Shown here: piece by piece, positions 8,894-18,100 of the stretch
How the letters are laid out: each line of letters opens with the position of its first letter
How positions within the stretch are numbered: position 1 is the stretch's first letter
Assembly (NCBI GenBank): GCA_963590165.1
Contig: CAVANO010000038.1
Coordinates: 1 to 46,154, forward strand
Direction: 5' to 3'
Source: UBA11524 sp963590165
GTDB lineage: Bacteria; Bacillota; Clostridia; Christensenellales; Aristaeellaceae
DNA: 46,154 nucleotides
Translations under genes and position numbers: made by a program
Notes under the pieces: model-generated
Database searches by the model: none
What the model saw: only the letters and a program-made list of their open reading frames with translations
Told to the model about the DNA's origin: nothing

Positions 8894-10019
8894 CATTGCC
8901 CCGGAGGAATTGGGCTACACCTCCGTTCACGAACACACGCTGTTCCGCCCAAGTGTTCTCAGAAAAGCCCTGTTATTTTCCGGCCCCGATACGATGCGGG
9001 GAATAAACGGCTATGAAGGCGGCGCTGACATTCAGCGCGAAGCGGCGCGGCGAGCCGGGATGGACATCGTGGAGATGCCGAAGACCAGTATAACGGGTGT
9101 ACTGTCCTCCATGCACTTTCCCCGAAGCAACCCGGCAAGCAAGCTGAGCGACATGGCGTATTACACAAACGAACTGAGGGCGTTTCATGACGCGGGAGGT
9201 CACGCTCTCTGCGATTGCAGCCCGCTCCCCACGGGAAGGCCGCTCAAGGAAATCGCCGCTCTCTCGAAGCGGAGCGGCATCCATATCCTCGCCTGCGCGG
9301 GCTTTTACATCAAGGCTTCCATTCCTAAAAAACTGCTGAAATCAGGTGAGACAGGCATGATTCATCAGTTGGAAGTCTATTTGGAGCAGGGCGACGGAAG
9401 CGGGGATGCCCGCCCCGGATTTCTCAAATGCGCGGTTTCGGCGCTGAAGGACGGCGCGATTTGCCCGGAAGAAACCATGGCGGTCGACGCCTGCGCGAAA
9501 ACGGCGAAGAAATACGGCATGAGTCTCCATATCCACACGCAGTTCCCCGTGCGGCAGGTACATATCCTTGCTTTGGCCGAGCATCTGAAGAATGAGATTG
9601 AAATCGACCCGGCAAAGGTCATTTTTTGCCATATGGACAGCTATGGCCTCGGCAACGGGAACCCCACGGCAATCATCGGGCACGGTGGCTACGACGCGGA
9701 GTTCCCCAAAAAACTCATGGATATGGGCTTCCATATCGGGCTCGACACCTGGGGCGTTGGAAGAGAAAAAGAACCAGAGCGTGATTTTGGGATGCTTGCC
9801 CGATATCAAATGCTCTCCGAACTGCTCGCAACCGGATACGCACCATACATGACCCTTGGCCATGATTTCATGGCAAAGTCGGGCGGCGTGCAAAACGGCG
9901 GCATGGGCTATACGGCGTTCCCCGTATTTCTCGCGGAAAAAGCGAAAACTGACCCGTTGATTGCAGAGCATCTGCATACGCTCACCGTGGACAATCCCAT
10001 GAAATTACTCTCATTTTAA
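8865..10019 (+). CDS. Phosphotriesterase-like metal-dependent hydrolase
   Basis: A protein of 384 residues with the binuclear-metal amidohydrolase layout of the phosphotriesterase-related (PHP/PTE) family: HxH at residues 22-24 (SVHEHTLF), a Lys in AGFYIKAS as candidate carbamylated bridge, His in HIHTQFPV and IFCHMDSYG, and a late Asp in TLGHDFMAK. Family members hydrolyse lactones or organophosphates. In this operon a sugar lactone, or a phospho-sugar, is a more plausible natural substrate than a pesticide-like ester; that is inference. The start ATG has a GAGGGGG site and sits 29 bp inside the upstream GH43 gene. The gap to the GH3 gene is 13 bp. Confidence 0.82.
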   Translation: MSIIRTVCGDIAPEELGYTSVHEHTLFRPSVLRKALLFSGPDTMRGINGYEGGADIQREAARRAGMDIVEMPKTSITGVLSSMHFPRSNPASKLSDMAYYTNELRAFHDAGGHALCDCSPLPTGRPLKEIAALSKRSGIHILACAGFYIKASIPKKLLKSGETGMIHQLEVYLEQGDGSGDARPGFLKCAVSALKDGAICPEETMAVDACAKTAKKYGMSLHIHTQFPVRQVHILALAEHLKNEIEIDPAKVIFCHMDSYGLGNGNPTAIIGHGGYDAEFPKKLMDMGFHIGLDTWGVGREKEPERDFGMLARYQMLSELLATGYAPYMTLGHDFMAKSGGVQNGGMGYTAFPVFLAEKAKTDPLIAEHLHTLTVDNPMKLLSF

Positions 10020-10032
10020 GGGGGGCGCGAAC

Positions 10033-12285
10033 ATGAACGCGAATATTGAAAACATCATCCATGAAATGACGCTGGAGGAAAAGGTCAGCCTGCTGTCCGG
10101 CGCAGACTTCTGGCACACCGTTGCTGTGGAGCGGCTGGGCGTTCCCACGGTCATGATGTGCGATGGACCGAACGGCCTGCGGAAGCAGGACGATAAGGCG
10201 GATCACCTCGGCATCAACCAAAGCATCAAGGCGGTCTGTTTCCCGACCTCCTCCGCTGTGGCCGCCTCATTTGACCGTGGTCTTGCAAAACGCATAGGCT
10301 CAGTTCTGGGAAACGAGTGTCAGGCCGAGGGGATTGCCATGCTGCTGGGACCGGGCGTCAACATCAAACGCTCTCCGCTGTGCGGGAGGAACTTTGAATA
10401 CTATTCTGAAGATCCCTATCTCTCCTCAGAGATGGCAACTGGCTATATCGAGGGGCTGCAAGCTCAGGGAGTCGCGGCCTGCATGAAGCACTTCGCCGCC
10501 AACAATCAGGAGACCCGCCGTATGAACGGGGATTCCATCGTGGACGAGCGAACGCTCCACGAGATATATCTTGCCAGCTTCGAGGGAGCGGTCAAAAAAG
10601 CGAAGCCGCAGAGCATCATGTGCGCCTATAACCGTCTCAACGGTTCTTACGGCGCAGAGAATGGGGATTTGATCAACGGCATTCTCCGGGACAAATGGGG
10701 TTTTGATGGTTTTATGGTCACAGACTGGGGTGCGATCAAGGACAGGGTGATCGGCCTTGCGGCTGGGATCGATCTGGAAATGCCCGGCAGCCCCTCATCG
10801 CAGGCAAACAATGAAAAGGTAAAAAGAGCGGTGGAGGACGGCAGCCTGCCGATGGAAACCCTTGACGCAGCGGTGAAGCGTATTCTGACATGGATAGCCG
10901 CCGTAGAAACGTATCGGAGCCCGGACGCGACATTTGACCGCGAGGCCGATTACCGCGCTGCGGTGGAGATCGAAAAAAATTGCGCTGTACTGCTCAAGAA
11001 CGACGGCGTCCTTCCGCTCCGCAAAGGAATGAAGCTCTCGCTCATCGGCGGCTTTGCAGAAAAGCCGCGGTATCAGGGCGGCGGCAGTTCCCATATCAAC
11101 TCCACCTATGTCCCGTCCGTACTGGAGCTGCTGGACAGCGACCCGAATGTGGTCTACGCAAAGGGCTTTGATTTGAGCGAAACCGAGCCGGACGAAGTTT
11201 TGGAGGCAGAGGCGTTTCACGCCGCCAAGGGCTGCGACGCGGTCGTCATTCTGGCGGGTCTGCCGGAGCGGTTCGAGACGGAGGGCGTTGACCGAAAGCA
11301 CCTTTCCCTCCCCGAAAATCAGAACCGACTCATTGAAAAACTGGGCAGAGCGAACAAAAACACCGTCGTTGTTCTGCATAACGGCTCACCGGTGGAGATG
11401 CCGTGGGCGGGTGACATTCCCGCGATCCTCGAAATGTACCTTGGCGGCGACGGAGTAAGCGAGGCGACGCTCTCTATCCTGTTCGGTGAGACAAATCCTT
11501 CCGGCAAGCTGGCCGAGACCTTTCCCGTCAAGCTGGAGGACAACCCTTCCTATCTCAACTTCCCCGGCGAGCGCGGCGTAGCGCATTACCGCGAGGGCAT
11601 CTATGTCGGCTACCGTTACTACGACAAAAAGAAGATGGGCGTCCTGTTCCCCTTCGGCCACGGTCTGAGTTATACCAGCTTCTCTTACAGCAACCTTGCC
11701 ATATCCAAGGATGCATTTGACGAGGGAGAAGCTGTCGAGGTCTCTTTCACCATCACGAACACGGGCGACCGGGAGGGCGCAGAGGCGGCACAGCTTTACA
11801 TCGGCGCAAAGAAGAGCAAGGTGCAGCGCCCGGTGCGAGAGCTCAAAGACTTTGAAAAGGTTCGGCTGGCTCCGGGCGAGAGCAAGCAAGTCTGTTTCCG
11901 AATCGATAAGCAAAGTCTCGCCTATTATGAAACGCGGCTGGACGATTGGTTTGCCGAGAGCGGCTTCTACACGGTAGAAATCGGCAGTTCGTCCAGAGAC
12001 ATCCGGCTGAAAACCGAGATCGCTTATACGACAAAAACAGCCATTCCCATGGTCTATACGCGAGATACCTCCCTCGGCGAGCTGGCGGGCAATCCGAAAG
12101 CGGCCATGATCTTCTCGGCAGTACAGTACGAAGGTGCGACCTCGAACGACGCGGCAGCTCTTGGCGAGGGCGGCAGCGAACTGGCAGCGGCAATGATGGA
12201 GGAAATGCCGCTCAGTGCTCTGGTCAGCTTCGGCATGATGTCGAGCGAGCAGTTGGACGGTTTGGTTGCCATGCTCAATGCATGA
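10033..12285 (+). CDS. GH3 beta-glycosidase
   Basis: A protein of 750 residues with all three GH3 parts: (beta/alpha)8 barrel with the KHFAANNQE substrate loop (Lys152-His153) and the nucleophile Asp231 in FMVTDWGA, an alpha/beta sandwich (about 310-550), and a C-terminal fibronectin-III-like domain with the typical ITNTGDREGAEAAQLYI stretch near 575-600. It probably hydrolyses beta-glucosides or beta-xylosides to monosaccharides in the cytoplasm. It is the last intact enzyme of the sugar operon; 17 bases later begins the broken rhamnosidase gene. Confidence 0.93.
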   Translation: MNANIENIIHEMTLEEKVSLLSGADFWHTVAVERLGVPTVMMCDGPNGLRKQDDKADHLGINQSIKAVCFPTSSAVAASFDRGLAKRIGSVLGNECQAEGIAMLLGPGVNIKRSPLCGRNFEYYSEDPYLSSEMATGYIEGLQAQGVAACMKHFAANNQETRRMNGDSIVDERTLHEIYLASFEGAVKKAKPQSIMCAYNRLNGSYGAENGDLINGILRDKWGFDGFMVTDWGAIKDRVIGLAAGIDLEMPGSPSSQANNEKVKRAVEDGSLPMETLDAAVKRILTWIAAVETYRSPDATFDREADYRAAVEIEKNCAVLLKNDGVLPLRKGMKLSLIGGFAEKPRYQGGGSSHINSTYVPSVLELLDSDPNVVYAKGFDLSETEPDEVLEAEAFHAAKGCDAVVILAGLPERFETEGVDRKHLSLPENQNRLIEKLGRANKNTVVVLHNGSPVEMPWAGDIPAILEMYLGGDGVSEATLSILFGETNPSGKLAETFPVKLEDNPSYLNFPGERGVAHYREGIYVGYRYYDKKKMGVLFPFGHGLSYTSFSYSNLAISKDAFDEGEAVEVSFTITNTGDREGAEAAQLYIGAKKSKVQRPVRELKDFEKVRLAPGESKQVCFRIDKQSLAYYETRLDDWFAESGFYTVEIGSSSRDIRLKTEIAYTTKTAIPMVYTRDTSLGELAGNPKAAMIFSAVQYEGATSNDAAALGEGGSELAAAMMEEMPLSALVSFGMMSSEQLDGLVAMLNA

Positions 12286-12302
12286 GTATTTGAGGTGCCT
12301 AT

Positions 12303-12551
12303 ATGAAGTTCCAATGGATAAAACCTGAAACTCAAAAATTCGATCCAAAGACGCAGCAACCGGCATCCTATATCCGAAAAGAATTTACCATAGAGAGGCC
12401 CGTTCGCAAAGCGACCGCCTATATGACTGCCATGGGCTGCTATATCCCGTATTTGAACGGCGAGCGCCTCTCTGATCGCCTGCTGCTGCCCGATTTTACC
12501 GATTACACCAAGCGTGTGCAGTTTCAAACATATGATATTACTGCTCCATAA
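12303..12551 (+). pseudogene. GH78 alpha-L-rhamnosidase, N-terminal stump
   Basis: This frame of 82 codons starts after GAGGTG and encodes the N-terminal domain of GH78 alpha-L-rhamnosidases: SYIRKEFTIERPVRKATAYM, YLNGERLSD and the PDFTDYTKRVQFQTYDIT block. Family proteins have about 700-1000 residues, so over 85% of the gene is missing. It runs to a stop just after YDITAP, where the DNA switches to the 3' end of a recombinase gene in another frame. The stump is in operon position directly after GH3, so an intact rhamnosidase once belonged to this pathway. It cannot be catalytic. Confidence 0.85.
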
Positions 12552-12684
12552 TCGGCGGTATATCGGTGAATTCAAATATCGTGACATCATTGTGCCGGAC
12601 GGCATTCCTGTTATCGTTCCGCAGGATTTGTTTGACCGCGTACAAACGAAGTTGGAGCAAAACAAAATGGATGCCTCCCTCTAA
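12541..12684 (+). pseudogene. Large serine recombinase, C-terminal remnant
   Basis: Read from about 12541, about 47 codons give LLHNRRYIGEFKYRDI followed by VPDGIPVIVPQDLFDRVQ and KLEQNK. This is the conserved recombinase-domain stretch of large serine recombinases from Firmicutes integrative elements. There is no start codon in a sensible place and the catalytic resolvase domain is absent. The tail after KMDASL ends early compared with usual family members. The frame begins exactly where the rhamnosidase homology ends, so this is the residue of an integrated element that was mostly deleted. Confidence 0.75.
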
Positions 12685-12700
12685 ATTCAGGGAAGCATCC
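12669..12700 (-). terminator. Hairpin at the end of the recombinase remnant
   Basis: A 12-bp stem (one mismatch) with an 8-nt loop, GGATGCCTCCCT / AGGGAAGCATCC. The stop codon of the recombinase remnant is in the loop. On the minus strand the stem is followed by a T-rich stretch (ATTTTGTTTT), as expected of an intrinsic terminator for transcription coming from htpG. On the plus strand there is no T tract. Confidence 0.5.
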
Positions 12701-12715
12701 ATGATGAATTACTAA

Positions 12716-12875
12716 GGTAATACCGCACAAATGAGGTGGTACGATGAACAATGAATTTTGTGTCAGATGCAATTGCAAAAATCGAAGGTTTACTGGATGT
12801 AAATCGAGATTTTTGCAAGCCGCAGATGGCGCAAAAGGCATGTTCAGCGGTGCCGCCGAATTGTGCGGTATTGCC
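12716..12875. mobile_element. MITE-like element, 160 bp, with inverted repeats and CTAA target duplication
   Basis: The element begins GGTAATACCGCACAA and ends with its inverse (12861-12875), 14 of 15 positions matching. It is flanked on both sides by CTAA (12712-12715 and 12876-12879), which fits a 4-bp target-site duplication. The interior has no long frame and so no transposase; it would need one in trans. It lies between the recombinase remnant and the 3' end of htpG. The remaining spacer to htpG (12880-12951) has nothing recognisable beyond a possible insertion-sequence end near 12895-12925, which is not supported further. Confidence 0.65.
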
Positions 12876-12951
12876 CTAATTGTTCACTTAAAATGACCGT
12901 GTCCAGAAAACTGGGTACATATCAAATTGTGCTGTCCCCTTGAATATGGGC

Positions 12952-14868
12952 TTACTTCACCGCCATGGCAACAAGTTTCTGGCTGCGCTTGATAAATGCG
13001 GTGATTTCGTCTGCCTCCAGCGGCTGAGCGCTCATGCGCGCGAGGTCATAGAGCTGCTGGCAGAGCATCTGCGTCTGCTCGTCGTCAGCATCGCGGCTGG
13101 CAAGCGCCTGAACGGTCGCGTTGCGGCGGTTGAGCACGAGCGTGAAGCGGTCAGGCATGTCGAAGGACTGACCGTACAGGCGGCTCATTTCCTTCATGCG
13201 GCGAATCTGTTCGTCTTCTGTGACCATCGCAGGCAGGTCAGCATCGGACAGGCTTTGCAGCTGCACGGGCAGGTCATCCTTGCCCAGCGCCTTGCGGAAC
13301 ATCGCCTGCAGCGTCTCCTGATTCAGTTCCTTGCCTTCCTCGGAGTCCTCGACAAGACCGGATACATCTGCGTCAACACGCGCGAAGGTCAGACCCTCCT
13401 CGCCGCCGGAATACTCCATGAAGGACTGGAAGTTGCTGTCGATGATGTGATCCATGACGACGACATCGATGCCGCGGCTGGTATAGAGCGCGACGCTCGC
13501 CGCCTGCCGCTTCGGGTCGTTCGTATAATAGACCTTGAGCTCCGTCTTGCCGTCCTCGCCGGTTTTGCCGGTCTTGCCGGCGTTGGCGGTCTTGTACTCC
13601 TCCAGCGTCAGATAGCGGTCATCCGTCGTCTTGTAGAGGATAGCCTTCTTCACTTGGTCGTAGAACTTCTGGTCACGCATCGCGCCGAACTTGACGAACG
13701 GAGCAATGTCATCCCAGTACTTCTGATACGTCTCGCGCTCGGTGTTGAACAAGCCGCAAAGGCGATCCGCCACCTTCTTGGTGATGTGCGCGGAGATCTT
13801 GCGGACAGTGCCGTCATTCTGCAGGAAGGAACGGCTGACGTTCAGCGGCAGGTCAGGACAGTCGATCACGCCCTTGAGCAGCGTCAGGAACTCCGGAATG
13901 ACCTCCTTGACGTTATCCGCAACGAACACCTGACCCGCGAACAGCTTGACCTGACCTTCGTACTTGCCGAAGTCATTGCGGAGTTTCGGGAAATACAGGA
14001 TGCCCTTGAGGTTGAACGGATAATCGACATTCAGATGCACCCAGAACAGCGGATCTTCCCATCCGAACATCTTGTGATAGAAGTCGATGTATTCCTGATC
14101 CTCGCAGTCGCTGGGCTTCTTGAGCCAGAGCGGCTTCGTATCATTGATGAGGCTGGGCTTGGGCTCCTCGACGACCTTGCGCTTCTTGGGCGTACCGTCT
14201 TCGTTCGTTTCGCCCTCGACGGTTTCCTCGCGCTCGGTGGGCTTAGCGTTGGCATCCATCAGATAAATCGGGTACGCCATATAGCCGCAATAACGCGTCA
14301 GCACCTCGCGGACGCAGTAGAGCTCCAGGAATTCCTTCTCCTCGTCGGTGATGTGCAGGATGATGCTCGAACCGTGCGCTGTGCGTGTGCCAGCTTCGAT
14401 GGCATAGCTCATGCCGTCAGCGCTCGTCCAGTGCACCGGTTCTGCGCCCTCCTGGCAGGACAGCGTTTCAATCTCGACGTTTTCGGACACCATGAACACG
14501 CTGTAGAAGCCAAGACCGAAGTGACCGATGATGTCGCCCTTCTTCTCATCGCCCTCGAACTTCTTCATGAACTCGGTTGCGCCGGAGAATGCGACCTGAT
14601 TGATGTAGCGCTTCACCTCGTCCTCAGTCATGCCGATGCCGGTATCGCTGATGGTCAGCGTCTTGTTCTCCTTGTCCACCGTAATCGTAACGGACATTTC
14701 GCTCTCGTCTTCGGGATGAAGCATCTTATACTTCGTGATCGCGTCGCAGCCGTTGCTGACGACCTCACGAAGGAAAATATCCTTATCGGAATACAGCCAG
14801 CGCTTAATGACCGGCATGATGTTTTGCGCGTCAATCGATACAGAGCCCTTTTCCATTTCAATCGCCAT
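12952..14868 (-). CDS. htpG: Chaperone HtpG (bacterial Hsp90)
   Basis: A protein of 638 residues, normal for HtpG. The N-terminal GHKL ATPase has LREVVSNGCDAITK (Glu and Asn for Mg-ATP), SDTGIGMT, and GHFGLGFYSVFMV; the middle domain has YFPKLRNDFG and VFVADN. A charged linker with Lys/Arg-rich stretches sits between them. The start is set by AAGGAGG 8 bases upstream of ATG GCG; an ATG 6 bases further upstream is too close to that site. HtpG is an ATP-dependent cytosolic chaperone for stress-damaged proteins. A -35/-10 promoter and a perfect CIRCE operator lie upstream, so repression by HrcA is expected. The gene is convergent with the sugar operon scar. Confidence 0.97.
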   Translation of the reverse strand: MAIEMEKGSVSIDAQNIMPVIKRWLYSDKDIFLREVVSNGCDAITKYKMLHPEDESEMSVTITVDKENKTLTISDTGIGMTEDEVKRYINQVAFSGATEFMKKFEGDEKKGDIIGHFGLGFYSVFMVSENVEIETLSCQEGAEPVHWTSADGMSYAIEAGTRTAHGSSIILHITDEEKEFLELYCVREVLTRYCGYMAYPIYLMDANAKPTEREETVEGETNEDGTPKKRKVVEEPKPSLINDTKPLWLKKPSDCEDQEYIDFYHKMFGWEDPLFWVHLNVDYPFNLKGILYFPKLRNDFGKYEGQVKLFAGQVFVADNVKEVIPEFLTLLKGVIDCPDLPLNVSRSFLQNDGTVRKISAHITKKVADRLCGLFNTERETYQKYWDDIAPFVKFGAMRDQKFYDQVKKAILYKTTDDRYLTLEEYKTANAGKTGKTGEDGKTELKVYYTNDPKRQAASVALYTSRGIDVVVMDHIIDSNFQSFMEYSGGEEGLTFARVDADVSGLVEDSEEGKELNQETLQAMFRKALGKDDLPVQLQSLSDADLPAMVTEDEQIRRMKEMSRLYGQSFDMPDRFTLVLNRRNATVQALASRDADDEQTQMLCQQLYDLARMSAQPLEADEITAFIKRSQKLVAMAVK

Positions 14869-14962
14869 AATCATTTCCTCCTTGGGATCTCTTTCAGGCA
14901 GCACCGCATAAGGAACGGCACCGTCATGCTTGTTTTCAGGCAGGTTTACACCCGCAGAACGT

Positions 14963-14991
14963 ATTGTAGCACGCTTTTCGCCGAAATGCAA
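14963..14991 (-). promoter_or_regulatory. htpG promoter
   Basis: On the minus strand TTGCAT (14986-14991) and TACAAT (14963-14968) are separated by 17 bases, a near-consensus housekeeping promoter. The start of transcription would be about 90 bases upstream of the htpG ATG. Confidence 0.75.
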
Positions 14992-14998
14992 TAGAAAA

Positions 14999-15025
14999 TT
15001 AGCACTCATTGAAAAAGAGTGCTAA
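14999..15025. promoter_or_regulatory. CIRCE operator (HrcA binding site)
   Basis: The sequence TTAGCACTC, 9 spacer bases, GAGTGCTAA is a perfect match to the CIRCE consensus. It sits 7 bases upstream of the -35 box of htpG. HrcA binding here would repress htpG in unstressed cells. In many Firmicutes CIRCE controls groESL and hrcA-dnaK, while htpG has other control, so the link here is notable. Confidence 0.95.
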
Positions 15026-15078
15026 CAAATTTAATCCTTTTTCGCTCCGGAAACTTTGCAAAGCATCAATCAGCCAAT

Positions 15079-15110
15079 GAAAAAGCAGCAGCTCGTTTTG
15101 AGTTGCTGCT
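15079..15110 (-). terminator. Intrinsic terminator after the large secreted protein gene
   Basis: An 11-bp stem (one G-U or mismatch) with a 5-nt loop, AGCAGCAGCTC / GAGTTGCTGCT in + orientation. Read on the minus strand it is followed by TTTTTCATT. It separates the gene at 15161 from the htpG promoter. The 23 bases before it resemble those before the terminator at 32327. Confidence 0.75.
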
Positions 15111-15140
15111 CTTTTCGTTCCCTGTGCTGAAAGCGTTCCG

Positions 15141-15162
15141 CGGACTTCGTCCGTTTTTTTTT
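15141..15162 (+). terminator. Triloop hairpin with T9 tract, plus-strand terminator
   Basis: CGGACTTCGTCCG forms a 5-bp stem with a TTC loop and is followed by nine T. It is a good intrinsic terminator in the plus direction although no plus-strand gene precedes it; the last T residues are part of the stop codon of the minus-strand gene. It may block antisense transcription. Similar hairpins recur at 34404, 39852 and 39900. Confidence 0.5.
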
Positions 15163-18100
15163 ATTCCGTTGCGGAAGGATCCTCTTCCGAAACGGGTGCC
15201 GTGGCGATATCCACCGTGCCTGCCTCGGTCAGGGGCATGATCAGATAGCGGTCAGCGAAGAGGATGCTGGAGAACGGCACCTTCGTCAGTTCATCATCCT
15301 GATATGGCTCAATGAAGACGCTTTCCTGATTCACCGCGTTCATCCGCAGGAGGAAGCTCTCGCCGAATGTCTTTTCATCATAGCGGTCAAGGCTCGTCAG
15401 CAGCTTTGCGACAGGCTCCATGCTGACCAGCACCGAGGCATTCGGCAGCAGGCTGCTGATATCAATGTAATTCCTGTTGATGACCATCTCCGCACGGACA
15501 TTCCAGCCGCCGGAAACAGCGCCGTCAGGCAGGTCAACCGGTTCGATGGTGATGCGGAAGACCGTTGTCGTCAGGTTGCCGCCAGCCTGCTTGATTGCCT
15601 TTTCCATGTCCTCGGACAGGAAGTCGGTCAGACGAATCATCACGGCAGCATTCTTGTTGGAGAAGGAGATGCAGTCCACGCCGGCATTGTTCATGTACTT
15701 CAGGCTCATGTAGCCGAAACGCAGCGTCCGTGCGCCGTAAACCGGACTGCCGTAGGAGTCGGTGACATAGCCGCCGTCCTTGTTCAACTCCGCCTCGGCG
15801 CTGATGCGCAGGAGCACCTCATCCGTTTCGCTGTTCCACACAAGCGAGGGCGTGAAGGGACGTGATGTATCGTCTGGCGTATTGCGCACGACGCTGCCCA
15901 GCTCGCTGTAGGAGAGCACCAGCTGCTCCTGCGTTGTGATGGTGACGAACATCTTGCGTCCGTCCTTGCGCTCGATGCTCTGCTGGACGGGTGTCAGGCG
16001 TTCGCCGCCGCCACCGCCGCCGCCGATGTCAGCCGGCAGGATGGTAAATTCCGCCGCATCATCCGCTAGCTTGAGCGTGTAGTAATCCGCCGCGCTCATA
16101 TTCGAGATGTCAAAGGCGTAATTGCCAGCCTCCTCGCCTGCCACGCGCGACAGCGTGCCGCGGACGGTATCGCCGTCCAGCAGCCCGATGACCGTGTAGG
16201 TAAAGCGTGAAGGATCCGCCTCGCCCTCGTTTTTTTGCTGATTGGCGTCAGGCGAGATGGTCAGGGTGATTTTGTTGATGGAGAAGGAGATATCCGCCGT
16301 GCCGGGCAGGTAAAGCGGATCGCCCTCCGGGATTTTGACGTGCATGACGTAGCTGCCGACATAGAACGGCAGTCCGCCGACAAGGTCGTTGCCGGAATAC
16401 GTAACGGTCGCGGTTTCGGGCAGCGACATGCGCGGACGATAGGTCGCGCCGGAGTAGGTAGCATTCGCGGTTCTTGACGGCGTCCACTTCACGCGGTGCA
16501 CATGGAAGCATTCCTCGCTGAAGGAGAAGCCGTCCGTATTATCCGCGCTGAGCGTCACGTTCTCCTCTGCAGAGGCGTAGACACGGAAGATGACGATATC
16601 GCCCGCCTTCAGTCCGGTTACGGTCACCTTGCCGTTTTCAGCGGTATACTGCGCGGCATCGCTCTTGTATGTATCGGGCATGGAGGCAGGTGCCTCGCCG
16701 GAATACAGCTGAACGCCGGCCGTCTTTGCGCCGTCCGCGGTGAAGGTGATGACGAGCGAGCCATCCTCCTGGTCAACTGTGCTGATATTCTTGATTTCAA
16801 GCCCTGTCACCGCCGTGCCGGCATTGTCCGTGATGACTGCGGTATACACGTTTTCGCCGTCCGTTGCAGCAATGTCGGTACCGTCAAGGTTCTCAAAGCC
16901 CCACAGGCGCAGCGTCCCGTCGTAATGCGTGGTGTACTGGTACTGCTGACCGCCGAGAAGCACCTTCAGCGATGCATTCGGCACAGGATTCCCCTGCGCG
17001 TCCTTGATGGTGATGGTGGTGCATTCCTGCGTGTCGCTTCCCTCGACAAGAACATTGCCCTTCAGCGTGATGCCGTCAAGTGAGCTTTGACCTCTGATGA
17101 CGAGCCGTCCGCTGTCGACATTCAGCGTCACGGATGCGTTGCTGAGCGCGATGGGCTGTTCGCCGTCGGACAGCAGCGCGTTATTGCCGGTCAGCGTGAC
17201 ATTCAGCGAGCCATCCTCCACCCGAAGGACGCTGCCGCTGCTATGGAGCTGCACGGTGCGCAGCGTTGCCGTTGCGTCAGCTCCTGCGGAATGAATGGCA
17301 CCGTCCAGATAGTCGTTCCTGCCGTTGACGATAAATTCCTTTGCGTCCGCAGCGTCCGCATTCGGTTCTTCCTCGGTCAGCGTGAACGTGAGCGTCTGCT
17401 TTTCGACGGTCGTCACGGTCACATTGTCCGCATCCGCCTCGATGGAATAGCTGCTGTCCGATGCACATGCCGGCAGGAGCAGTGCCCCTGAAGGATTCAT
17501 CAGCAGCGGCACATCCTCACCATCCAGCGTGACCTTCTGACGGGACAGCGGCACGGAAACGGTATACGCCTCGTAGCCATCCGGCGCATCCGACAGCACC
17601 GCCGGCCCCGACAGGAACTTCGTGCCCGAAGGCAGACTCCCCTGCACGCTCAGCAGTCCATCGACCGTGATGTTCGGTGCAACGCCCATCAAAGGCATGC
17701 TGCCGCCGCCGTCAAGGATGGTTTCGCCGCGGATGATCAGGTCATAGGACGCGCCTGCCTCAATCAGCGTGCCGGATGCGGTCGCTTCATCGAGAATGAC
17801 GGTAACGTTGTCTTCCATGATTTCCAGCACCGTGCCGTCCGCAATCGTGCCGGAAAGCGTGTAGACATTGCCGCCCTTGAGCGTGTTCCGCTGCCCCTGC
17901 GTGATGGTTCCTTCATCGCCGGCAGGCGTCTTCGCAGTTTGCCGCACCGTCATGGTGCCTTCCGCAACGGTTGACGTCCACTGCATGCCGTCTGACGGCG
18001 TCTTCAGCCACAGGTACAGCATACCCTCTGCATCAGGCGTCACGGTCCATGTGTACTTTTCGCCCTCGACCAGCACGTTCTGTACGCCTGACGCGGCGAA

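Noticed and set aside
12716..12730. Similarity of GGTAATACCGCAC to 16S rRNA segments
   Set aside because: Only a dozen bases match and the flanks do not; it is the terminal repeat of the small element.
12880..12951. Possible insertion-sequence end (GTGTCCAGAAAACTGGG region) beside htpG
   Set aside because: Only one end-like stretch, no inverted partner and no transposase; too little to call.
12940..14994. 684-codon open frame on the plus strand across htpG
   Set aside because: It is the antisense shadow of htpG; composition is Leu/Ile/Arg/Asp-rich without any domain pattern, and the htpG motifs are complete on the other strand.
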